Shown here: positions 49,250-56,798 of the stretch, one piece after another
Layout of the letters: the number at the start of each line of letters is the position of its first letter
Position numbering within the stretch: the stretch's first letter is position 1
From: Bacteroides sp.
GTDB lineage: Bacteria > Bacteroidota > Bacteroidia > Bacteroidales > Bacteroidaceae
Length of the DNA stretch: 64,000 nt
Assembly (NCBI RefSeq): GCF_030151085.1
Contig: NZ_JASLER010000053.1
Span: forward strand, 1 to 64,000
Direction of reading: 5' to 3'
Translations under genes and position numbers: made by a program
Notes under the pieces: model-generated
The model's input: the letters and a program-made list of their open reading frames with translations, nothing else
Databases searched by the model: none
Told to the model about the DNA's origin: nothing

Positions 49250-49284
49250 AAAAAAGCGTTTACAAAAATTGTAAACGCTTTTTT
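49250..49284 (+). terminator. Terminator of the tRNA gene
   Basis: AAAAAAGCGTTTACAA (49250-49265) pairs fully with TTGTAAACGCTTTTTT (49269-49284). It follows the tRNA fragment by 6 bases, so it is the original tRNA terminator and marks host DNA. Confidence 0.9.
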
Positions 49285-49540
49285 ATGCTGTTTATCTTAT
49301 TTTGAATGAGGAATAATACCACAATTTACGCACATTTATTCTTTTTCTTACCAATTCATATTGGGTAATTCTTCCCCATGTGTGGTACTCAGTTCCACAT
49401 ATTTCCACACATTTTTATTTCTATTGTTGTTTTCTAATATGTTGTTGTATAACAGGTTATGTGTTTGTACGTATTGTGGCATATCGTTTGCCCTAATAGT
49501 TAATACAGAAACTAGATTTATTCACTTAAAACTTACGATT

Positions 49541-49867
49541 ATGAAAAAAGTATTGGTAGCATTAGCGATGATTATGGGATTAGGCACTTCAGTAGCTTTC
49601 GCAGACGTAGCGTCAAGCATACAGTCAGTTGAACAAACCCAGCAAGATTCTCAGGATGAGTTTACAAAAATAGATGTAAAAGACTTGCCTCAAGCTGTTT
49701 TAGGATCTTTGGGTAAGAACTACGAAGGAGCTGTAATAAAAGAAGCTTTCGTTTCTGAGAAAGAGGCCGGTAAGACTTATAAGGTTGTATTGACTATCAC
49801 CAAGGAAGATCAATCTACTGAGGAAGTCACGGTTATTCTGAATGAAAAAGGTGAATCTGTAGAATAA
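49541..49867 (+). CDS. Secreted PepSY-like protein
   Basis: 108 residues from the ATG at 49541 (ACGATT leader). MKKVLVALAMIMGLGTSVAFA is a signal peptide cut near Ala21. The mature part, FTKIDVKDLPQAVLGSLGKNYEGAVIKEAFVSEKEAGKTYKVVLTI, follows the PepSY-like domain common in Bacteroides periplasmic proteins. First host gene after attR. Role unknown, possibly protein or protease control in the periplasm. Confidence 0.75.
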   Translation: MKKVLVALAMIMGLGTSVAFADVASSIQSVEQTQQDSQDEFTKIDVKDLPQAVLGSLGKNYEGAVIKEAFVSEKEAGKTYKVVLTITKEDQSTEEVTVILNEKGESVE

Positions 49868-49945
49868 TGACTCTCTAGGGTTCGGCATCCGTTTATAAAG
49901 ATGAATTGAGATGCTTTTCATGTCTATTTTATTAATGCGGAAAGG

Positions 49946-49970
49946 GGCGGCTGAATAAAGCCGCCTTTTT
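49946..49970 (+). terminator. Intrinsic terminator
   Basis: GGCGGC, loop TGAATAAA, GCCGCC, then TTTTT. Ends the PepSY-like gene. Confidence 0.8.
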
Positions 49971-49993
49971 CCGTTCATTCCCTTATTTTTGCT

Positions 49994-50112
49994 GTTCACA
50001 CCCCATTTCGTGTCGTTCAGAAAGTTATTTTGCTCATTAATTTTTTATCTTTATCCACACCCTAATTGTATGTGTTATGACAAAATATGGAAAAAACAAA
50101 GAAAGCAATTGA
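49994..50112 (+). pseudogene. Repeated promoter element (copy B) with gene remnant
   Basis: The 33 bases at 49994-50026 are identical to the element before the deaminase-like gene, and a TATCTTTA box follows at the same distance. The ATG at 50077 opens a 12-codon frame (M-T-K-Y-G-K-N-K) reminiscent of the M-G-E-Y-G-R start at 47897, then stops. It looks like the leftover of a related cargo gene, on the host side of attR. Confidence 0.45.
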
Positions 50113-50163
50113 GCAGAGTTATCAAGATGCTGTCTTAATTAACTTGAAGTAATGGAAACATAT

Positions 50164-50628
50164 TTAATTGTATAGAAGTATGTAACCGTTTAAGTACGTA
50201 GCAAAATAAATCCAAATCATATATGGCCAAAATAGGATTGAACTGATTTTTCTCACAGGATAGGTTTTTACTACATATATAGTAACACAGATATCTAATA
50301 TCAGAATATCAATAAAGCCTAATAGTGGATTTTGTAAATAGAAAAACAGAATGCTCCATGCAAAATTAAAAAATAATTGTATGCAGAATAATTTGCCTAA
50401 TTGCCTTTTCTTTGTAGAATCTGAGATATAAATAATTCCTATTGATATTCCCATGCACAGATAGATAATACTCCATGCTATCGGAAATGCAATATTAGGT
50501 GGTGTCAAGCTTGATTTATCAAGTAACGGGTACCACTCATTAATGGCATCGTGTTGAAAATAACTTGCTGTTAACCCGATAAAGAAACATGCTATGATCG
50601 GGATTAATATTGCTAATATTTTTTTCAT
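50164..50628 (-). CDS. TspO/MBR family membrane protein
   Basis: 154 residues, five hydrophobic helices. LTPPNIAFPIAWSIIYLCMGIS and LFFNFAWSILFFYLQNPLLGFIDI are the family's tryptophan/proline motifs, and FWPYMIWIYFATYLNGYILLYN the final helix. TspO binds porphyrins and related tetrapyrroles in membranes. Single host gene on the minus strand. Confidence 0.88.
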   Translation of the reverse strand: MKKILAILIPIIACFFIGLTASYFQHDAINEWYPLLDKSSLTPPNIAFPIAWSIIYLCMGISIGIIYISDSTKKRQLGKLFCIQLFFNFAWSILFFYLQNPLLGFIDILILDICVTIYVVKTYPVRKISSILFWPYMIWIYFATYLNGYILLYN

Positions 50629-50906
50629 ATTTCTATTTTATTGATCTAAATTACTTAACAATTTAAAGGTTGATCTTGTTGTAAGCTATCCCTTCTTATT
50701 TGATATGTAAAAAATGTGAAAAAACGACACATTTTACCAAAGTATGCCTTAGCCCCTGATTTTAGAGGTTAAACCCTTCTACAAGTTTTCTGAGAGGGGG
50801 GAAAAGTGCCTCAAACCTATGAAAGTCCATTTGTGCATCAAAAGCGTTTGTCGTACCTTTGAGATACAATGAAAAGAAAGTGTAAGTGCTTAAAAAACAA
50901 ATCAGT
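50629..50906 (+). promoter_or_regulatory. Intergenic control region of TspO and the DUF4373 gene
   Basis: Contains a -7 box TACCTTTG at 50854-50861 for the gene at 50907, with TTTGTG about 25 bases upstream as a possible -33. A G-rich tract (GAGAGGGGGG) lies near 50790. No other gene seen. Confidence 0.45.
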
Positions 50907-51539
50907 ATGAATAGAAATTTTTATCTTCAATATCCGCTTATGGCCATGTGCGACTCCCGCATGGAGAATCTATTAGATAAAGAAGGCTTCAAAGGTTTAG
51001 GTGCTTATTGGATTATTATAGAAAAGCTGGAGATGCTGCCCCAACCGTATGCCCAGTTTGAATACCTCCGTCCATTTTGTAAAAGTATGAAAGTATCTTT
51101 CGCTTATATAAAGAAAATCATCCTGAATTATGAACTTTTCAGTATATACGAAGATGGATATTTCGAATCCGAAGAGCTAAATCCTCCACGTAAAAAAGAG
51201 CAAAAAACATCCAAAAATGTTCCGGAAAATGCTGATTCCGAGCCAAAAAATGACGAAAATAGGCGAAAAGTGTCGTTAAATAAAGCTAAATTCGAACAAA
51301 ACAATTCGGATAACAGTCTGAAAAATGGAGTTTTAGCAAAAAATGACACTAATACTAATAAAGAGAATATAAAAGATAAAATAACAACAGCAACAACAGA
51401 AGAAAAAGAAGAAACTGCTGTTGCTGCTGATGATATTTTGTTGAGTTCAGAAACCGATGACGGCAAAAAAACAAAGCGCTATTGGGCATACCGAAAGCGA
51501 GGGGAGGAGTGTGCTCGATTTGCACGGTATTTGCAATGA
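50907..51539 (+). CDS. DUF4373-domain protein
   Basis: 210 residues from the ATG at 50907; a GTG at 50886 would add 7. NFYLQYPLMAMCDSRMENLLDKEGFKGLGAYWIIIEKLEM and YIKKIILNYELFSIYEDGYFESEEL are the Lin1244/Lin1753-like N-terminal domain (DUF4373) found in Bacteroides phage and chromosomal proteins with replication-like layout. The rest is low-complexity Lys/Asn/Glu with TATTEEKEE. Shorter than many relatives; function unknown. A repeat array follows its stop at once. Confidence 0.7.
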   Translation: MNRNFYLQYPLMAMCDSRMENLLDKEGFKGLGAYWIIIEKLEMLPQPYAQFEYLRPFCKSMKVSFAYIKKIILNYELFSIYEDGYFESEELNPPRKKEQKTSKNVPENADSEPKNDENRRKVSLNKAKFEQNNSDNSLKNGVLAKNDTNTNKENIKDKITTATTEEKEETAVAADDILLSSETDDGKKTKRYWAYRKRGEECARFARYLQ

Positions 51540-51679
51540 CGCACTTCACCGTCACGAATGACGCAATTCATCAGCCCAAACCACGCAGCTCATCACCTCC
51601 GAAATGTGTCATTGGAAGTACTTAGCTTCGTCATTGCGAGAACTGAGCTGTGTCATTGGAGACGGTGAGTTGCGTCATT
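51535..51679. repeat. 22-bp repeat array with internal symmetry
   Basis: Units close to AATGACGCA-N-CTCA-C occur on the + strand at 51535, 51557 and (diverged) 51579, then on the minus strand at 51614-51635, 51636-51657 and 51658-51679, with a part unit at 51601-51613. Period is exactly 22. The outermost units match at 17 of 19 positions as an inverted repeat. Not a CRISPR: no spacers. Confidence 0.65.
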
Positions 51680-51804
51680 TCACCACTGATGATTTAGCTT
51701 ATTCTTTCAAAATACTGCCTAATTTTCAAATAGATTTCCTTTAAAATTTGTACTTTTGCGCTTTGTTTGAAGAAAACATTGAAAAACTTTAAAAACGAAA
51801 TAGA

Positions 51805-53298
51805 ATGGCAGTAGAATTAAAAGACCTGACCAAACGCAGTGAGAACTATTCTCAGTGGTACAATGAATTGGTAGTGAAGGCCGATTTGGCAGAACAATCG
51901 GCTGTGCGTGGATGTATGGTGATTAAGCCTTACGGATATGCTATTTGGGAGAAAATGCAACGTCAACTAGACGATATGTTCAAGGAAACGGGACATGTTA
52001 ATGCTTATTTCCCCTTGCTTATTCCGAAATCATTCCTCAGCCGTGAAGCAGAGCACGTAGAAGGTTTTGCCAAAGAATGTGCTGTTGTAACGCATTATCG
52101 TTTGAAGAACGACCCCAATGGTGGTGGAGTTGTGGTAGACCCTGCCGCTAAGTTGGAAGAAGAATTGATTATTCGCCCAACTTCCGAAACCATCATCTGG
52201 AACACTTATAAAAACTGGATCAATTCCTATCGTGACCTGCCTATTTTGTGTAACCAGTGGGCAAACGTATTCCGTTGGGAAATGCGTACACGTTTGTTCT
52301 TGCGTACAGCTGAGTTCTTGTGGCAGGAAGGTCATACAGCTCATGCTACCCGTGAAGAAGCTGAAGAAGAAGCAGTAAGAATGCTGAATGTCTATGGCGA
52401 ATTTGCAGAGAAATACATGGCAGTGCCGGTTGTAAAGGGTGTGAAGTCTGCTAATGAACGTTTTGCAGGTGCACTCAATACCTATACTATTGAAGCTATG
52501 ATGCAGGATGGTAAGGCATTGCAGAGCGGTACTTCTCATTTCTTAGGTCAAAACTTCGCCAAAGCATTTGATGTACAGTTTGTGAACAAAGAAAATAAGC
52601 AAGAGTATGTTTGGGCTACCTCTTGGGGTGTTTCCACTCGTCTGATGGGTGCTTTGATTATGACGCATTCCGATGATAACGGTCTGGTATTACCTCCGCA
52701 CTTGGCTCCGATACAAGTGGTGATTGTGCCTATCTATAAGAATGCGGAAATGTTGGCTAAGATTGACGAAAAAGTGGCTGGTATTGTTGCTAAACTGAAG
52801 TCAATGGGCATTTCTGTGAAGTATGATAATGCAGATAATAAACGTCCGGGCTTCAAATTTGCCGATTATGAAGTAAAGGGTGTTCCTGTACGTCTGGTGA
52901 TGGGTGGTCGTGATTTGGAAAATAACACGATGGAAGTTATGCGCCGTGATACATTGGAGAAAGAAACTCGTACTTGCGATGGCATTGAAGAATATGTAAG
53001 AGACTTGCTCGAAGAAATCCAGGCAAATATCTTTAAGAAAGCGCTTGATTATCGTACCAATCGTACGATAAGTGTAGATAGCTACGATGAATTCAAGGAA
53101 AAGATTGAAGAAGGCGGATTTATCTTGGCTCATTGGGACGGTACTACCGAAACTGAGGAGAGAATTAAGGAAGAAACTAAAGCAACTATTCGTTGTATTC
53201 CTTTGGATTCTTATTTGCCGGGCGATAAAGAACCGGGTAAATGTATGGTTACCGGTAAACCATCTGAATGCCGCGTGATTTTTGCACGTTCTTATTAA
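51805..53298 (+). CDS. proS: Prolyl-tRNA synthetase
   Basis: 497 residues, the short eukaryote/archaeon-like class II form used by Bacteroides, lacking the editing insertion. IIRPTSETIIWNTYKNWI, VFRWEMRTRLFLRTAEFLWQEGHTAH, FLGQNFAKAFDVQF and SWGVSTRLMGALIMTHSDDNGLVLP are class II motifs 2-3 and the proline site. C-terminal anticodon-binding part (IQVVIVPIYK) and a zinc-binding-like tail. Essential translation gene of the host. A terminator follows. Confidence 0.95.
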   Translation: MAVELKDLTKRSENYSQWYNELVVKADLAEQSAVRGCMVIKPYGYAIWEKMQRQLDDMFKETGHVNAYFPLLIPKSFLSREAEHVEGFAKECAVVTHYRLKNDPNGGGVVVDPAAKLEEELIIRPTSETIIWNTYKNWINSYRDLPILCNQWANVFRWEMRTRLFLRTAEFLWQEGHTAHATREEAEEEAVRMLNVYGEFAEKYMAVPVVKGVKSANERFAGALNTYTIEAMMQDGKALQSGTSHFLGQNFAKAFDVQFVNKENKQEYVWATSWGVSTRLMGALIMTHSDDNGLVLPPHLAPIQVVIVPIYKNAEMLAKIDEKVAGIVAKLKSMGISVKYDNADNKRPGFKFADYEVKGVPVRLVMGGRDLENNTMEVMRRDTLEKETRTCDGIEEYVRDLLEEIQANIFKKALDYRTNRTISVDSYDEFKEKIEEGGFILAHWDGTTETEERIKEETKATIRCIPLDSYLPGDKEPGKCMVTGKPSECRVIFARSY

Positions 53299-53318
53299 TA
53301 AGAATATAGAATTACAAG

Positions 53319-53354
53319 AGGGGAGTTATTGCTTGGCAATGCTCCCCTTTTTTT
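53319..53354 (+). terminator. Terminator of proS
   Basis: AGGGGAG (53319-53325) with CTCCCCT (53342-53348), inner ATTGC/GCAAT stem, then TTTTTTT. Confidence 0.8.
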
Positions 53355-53370
53355 AAAACGATTACTCCTT

Positions 53371-54357
53371 ATGGATGAAAACCTTTTGAAACAAAAAATC
53401 CAACGTTGGATTGTATCTGTATCCGTACTTATACTTGTTGGCAAATTCATTGCTTTTTATATTACTAATTCCGTAGGTATTCTGACAGACGCTATGGAAA
53501 GCATTGTGAATGTTGTTGCCGGATTCATTAGTCTCTACAGTATACACTGGGCTTCACGGCCGAAAGATAAGGAACATCCTTTCGGTCACGGAAAGATGGA
53601 ACTCATTTCTGCATCCATTGAAGGTTTGCTTATTTCCATTGCAGGAGGATTGATTATCTACGAAGGAATACAACGATTGTTTTCACCTGCCGAAATCGAA
53701 AAACTGGATTTGGGTATTTGGGTAATTGCAATTGCCGGGTTGATGAATTATCTGATGGGGTGGTATAGTATCAGGATGGGAAAGAAATATCAGTCTATGG
53801 CATTGATAGCAGGAGGAAAACATTTGCAATCGGATACCTATTCTACTATTGGTCTTGTAGTAGGTCTATTGCTACTTTATTATACAGGTATTACTTGGAT
53901 AGATAGTGCTCTGGCTTTAGTATTCGGTGGAATTATTATTCTGACGGGTATCTCAATATTAAGAAAAACGATTGCTAATCTTCTAGATAAAGCGGATGAT
54001 GAGGTCTTGAATAGCATGGCGCAAAGCATTAACGAGCATCGTCAACCCGATTGGATAGATGTTCATAATACCAAAGCTATAAAATATGGTAGTTTTCTCT
54101 ATATAGATTGTGACTTAACTCTACCATGGTATTACAATATTATAGAAAGCCATCAGGCTTGCGAGAATCTGAAAACCGCATTGGTTTCTAACTTATCTGA
54201 TAAAATTCAAATTTCCATTCATTCGGACCCATGCATGATGAAGCATTGCGAGCATTGTGAAATGAGTGATTGTACTTCCAGAATAACTCCTTTTGAAGCA
54301 TTAGAAAGTATCACTTTGTCAAATATCATAGAGAGTGATGAAGAACGGAATGAATAA
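53371..54357 (+). CDS. Cation diffusion facilitator transporter
   Basis: 328 residues from the ATG at 53371 (in-frame TTG at 53329 lies in the terminator). Six membrane helices; TDAMESIVNVVAGF and SDTYSTIGLVVGLLLL carry the paired Asp residues of the metal site, and HPFGHGKMELISASIEG is the loop signature. The cytoplasmic C-terminal domain ends with HSDPCMMKHCEHCEMSDC, a Cys/His-rich metal-binding tail. Exports Zn2+, Fe2+ or related ions. Confidence 0.9.
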   Translation: MDENLLKQKIQRWIVSVSVLILVGKFIAFYITNSVGILTDAMESIVNVVAGFISLYSIHWASRPKDKEHPFGHGKMELISASIEGLLISIAGGLIIYEGIQRLFSPAEIEKLDLGIWVIAIAGLMNYLMGWYSIRMGKKYQSMALIAGGKHLQSDTYSTIGLVVGLLLLYYTGITWIDSALALVFGGIIILTGISILRKTIANLLDKADDEVLNSMAQSINEHRQPDWIDVHNTKAIKYGSFLYIDCDLTLPWYYNIIESHQACENLKTALVSNLSDKIQISIHSDPCMMKHCEHCEMSDCTSRITPFEALESITLSNIIESDEERNE

Positions 54358-54358
54358 A

Positions 54359-54374
54359 GTTACAGTATTGTAAC
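54359..54374. promoter_or_regulatory. Small palindrome after the CDF gene
   Basis: GTTACA-GTAT-TGTAAC, 6-bp arms, between the transporter and the gene at 54444. It could be a regulator site for the downstream gene or a weak terminator. Confidence 0.3.
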
Positions 54375-54443
54375 TTCTTATACATTCCATTGAAACAACT
54401 TCCGGTCATCTTTGCAGTGTAAAAAAAATAAAGAAGACCGAAT

Positions 54444-54626
54444 ATGAAACTGAACAGAAATGACTATACCGTAGAGGCGGCAGCCGGCGGTGGTTTTAAC
54501 GCTTATTTTTTGAATAACTTGTTATGCAGTGCATACGGCGAAACACCCGACGAAGCTTGCGATAACCTGGAACTGATTGTTGACGATTTTGTCAGTGATA
54601 TGTATATGGTTGAAGAATTTGTCTGA
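54444..54626 (+). CDS. Small HicB-like domain protein
   Basis: 60 residues: YTVEAAAGGGFNAYFLNNLLCSAYGETPDEACDNLELIVDDF looks like the single HicB antitoxin-like fold (strand, strand, then A-x-x-N-L helix), without a DNA-binding tail. No HicA toxin gene is next to it. Host gene of unknown role, followed by a 180-base spacer where I see no gene. Confidence 0.55.
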   Translation: MKLNRNDYTVEAAAGGGFNAYFLNNLLCSAYGETPDEACDNLELIVDDFVSDMYMVEEFV

Positions 54627-54806
54627 TGCTTTGATTTTACACACGAACAAATTTATCTTTTTTACGTATTTATTCCATAGATTCTCTTGAAGTCATGCCT
54701 GTGAGATACCGGTGTGGCTTTTGTTATTATAACAGGATTGTCATATCTTTTACATATCGGCGTAACATAGAAGAGCGACATTTGCAACAACAAAAATAGC
54801 AATACT

Positions 54807-55595
54807 ATGCGTTTACGTAAATTCTATTCTACCATTGTGCTTTCAGATATTCACCTGGGCACATCACACTCAAAAACAGTGGAAGTCAGTAACTTTTTAA
54901 AATCAGTCAATTGCAAGAGGTTGATACTAAATGGTGATATCATTGACGGGTGGGCTTTGAAGAGGGGAGGCACCCGTAAATGGCAGTCCAAACATACTGA
55001 CTTCTTCAAGGTAATTATGAAGATGATGGAAAAGCAAGGTACAGAGGTTATCTATGTCCGTGGAAACCACGATGATTTTCTGGATAGTCTTGCTCCAATG
55101 ACTTTTTATAACGTTAAAATCGTAAAAGACTTTATTCATGAAAGCCATGGCAAACGTTATTATGTTACTCATGGAGATATTTTCGATACCGTGACTACCC
55201 GCATGAAATGGCTGGCACAATTGGGTGGTGCAGGATATGATTTCTTACTGTGGTTAAACCGCATCTACAATAACTATCGCACTCGGAAAGGCCTGCCTTA
55301 CTATTCTTTGTCTCAAGCCATTAAACAAAAAGTAAAGTCCGCTGTTTCATATGTGTCAGATTTTGAAAAAGAATTGGTAAGGTTTGCTCAAACTCGCAAA
55401 TGTGACGGAGTGATATGTGGACATATCCATCATCCTGCCAACCTTTACTATGGCGATATTCATTATTTGAATTCCGGCGATTGGGTAGAATCACTTTCTG
55501 CTTTGACAGAAGATGAAAATGGAAACTGGAATATCTTCCGCTTTGACGAAATGTTGATCGAGGAGCATACCGAAAGTGTTTCAGTTGCTTCATAA
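54807..55595 (+). CDS. Metallophosphoesterase, UDP-diacylglucosamine pyrophosphatase-like
   Basis: 262 residues. Calcineurin-like motifs in order: LSDIHLG, NGDIIDGW, VRGNHDD, VTHGDIFD and CGHIHHP, all intact. This form (LpxH-like, COG2908) is common in Bacteroides. It may act in lipid A or other glycolipid metabolism. It is followed after 16 bases by a glycosyltransferase gene, so the two are probably one operon acting on a lipid-linked sugar. Confidence 0.8.
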   Translation: MRLRKFYSTIVLSDIHLGTSHSKTVEVSNFLKSVNCKRLILNGDIIDGWALKRGGTRKWQSKHTDFFKVIMKMMEKQGTEVIYVRGNHDDFLDSLAPMTFYNVKIVKDFIHESHGKRYYVTHGDIFDTVTTRMKWLAQLGGAGYDFLLWLNRIYNNYRTRKGLPYYSLSQAIKQKVKSAVSYVSDFEKELVRFAQTRKCDGVICGHIHHPANLYYGDIHYLNSGDWVESLSALTEDENGNWNIFRFDEMLIEEHTESVSVAS

Positions 55596-55611
55596 CTAAA
55601 ACTTAGAGCTT

Positions 55612-56751
55612 ATGAAAGTACTATTTATTGTTCAGGGAGAAGGGCGAGGGCATCTTACCCAAGCCATTACGATGGAAGATTTGTTGCGTCGTAACGGTCA
55701 TGAAGTTGTAGAAGTATTGGTGGGAAAAAGTAATTCGCGCCATTTACCCGGTTTCTTTAATCGCAGTATCCAAGCTCCGGTGAAACGTTTTCTGAGTCCC
55801 AATTTTTTGCCTACACCTGCTAATAAGCGAGTCAGCTTATCACGGAGTGTGGCATATAATATGATAAAGTTACCTACCTACCTTCAAAGCATGCACTATA
55901 TACACCGCCGCATTGAAGAGAGCGGTGCCGAACTAGTCATAAACTTTTATGAATTACTTACGGGGTTGACCTATCTGCTTTTTCGCCCCTCCGTACCTCA
56001 AATCAGTATCGGACACCAATATCTCTTTTTACATCAAGACTTTGAATTTCCCGAAAAGAGCGGAGTTAACTTATGGTTACTTCGCTTCTTCACACGACTT
56101 ACCTGTATTGGCGCAAACGAAAAACTGGCCTTATCTTTCCGTGCAATGGATGATGATGAAGAAGCGCATATTAGGGTAGTACCTCCATTGCTACGTAAGG
56201 AAGTTCTTTCTTGCGAAAGTGCGAAAGGGGATTATTTGCATGGTTATATGGTGAATTCGGGTTTTGGTGAGAATATAAGGAAATGGCATAGCGATCATCC
56301 TGAAGTACCCCTTCATTTCTTTTGGGATAAACAAGATGAGGATGAGGTCTGCCAAGTTGATGATACTTTAAGTTTCCATCAATTGGATGATTTAAAGTTT
56401 CTGCGCTACATGTCCGGCTGTAAGGCTTATGCGACGACGGCCGGTTTTGAATCTGTTTGTGAGGCTATGTATCTTGGCAAACCGTTACTGATGGTTCCTG
56501 TACATGTTGAACAAGACTGTAATGCTTACGATGCTGCTCGAACCGGTGCAGGAATTGTTGCCGATGCCTTTGATTTGGAAAACCTGTTGGAATTTTCAGA
56601 GAACTACCAACCGGATATTTCATTCCGTTACTGGGTTCATAGTTGTGACTGGCGGATTTTGCGTAATATAGAAATAGGGTTGTCTTTGGCACACTATCCA
56701 GCGCCGGCATTTCCGTATTCATATTCCAATATGCCCGATATGGCATTGTAA
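55612..56751 (+). CDS. Glycosyltransferase, MurG/UGT-like
   Basis: 379 residues. KVLFIVQGEGRGHLTQAITMEDLLRRNGHEVVEVLVG is the typical first Rossmann strand with GRGHLTQA; the donor-binding half has YMSGCKAYATTAGFESVCEAMYLGKPLLMVPVHVEQDCNAYDAARTGAGIV, a GT-B fold signature with the Glu that holds the nucleotide sugar. Partner of the phosphoesterase upstream; probably works on a glycolipid at the inner membrane. Confidence 0.8.
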   Translation: MKVLFIVQGEGRGHLTQAITMEDLLRRNGHEVVEVLVGKSNSRHLPGFFNRSIQAPVKRFLSPNFLPTPANKRVSLSRSVAYNMIKLPTYLQSMHYIHRRIEESGAELVINFYELLTGLTYLLFRPSVPQISIGHQYLFLHQDFEFPEKSGVNLWLLRFFTRLTCIGANEKLALSFRAMDDDEEAHIRVVPPLLRKEVLSCESAKGDYLHGYMVNSGFGENIRKWHSDHPEVPLHFFWDKQDEDEVCQVDDTLSFHQLDDLKFLRYMSGCKAYATTAGFESVCEAMYLGKPLLMVPVHVEQDCNAYDAARTGAGIVADAFDLENLLEFSENYQPDISFRYWVHSCDWRILRNIEIGLSLAHYPAPAFPYSYSNMPDMAL

Positions 56752-56798
56752 TATTAATATCTTCATCTTCCTAATAAATATAGATAGTTTTAATTGAG

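Noticed and set aside
51535..51679. CRISPR array
   Set aside because: Units are adjacent without spacers, diverged, and change strand half way; no cas genes are near.
54444..54626. HicAB toxin-antitoxin module
   Set aside because: Only a HicB-like half domain is present; no HicA-like gene and no DNA-binding tail nearby.
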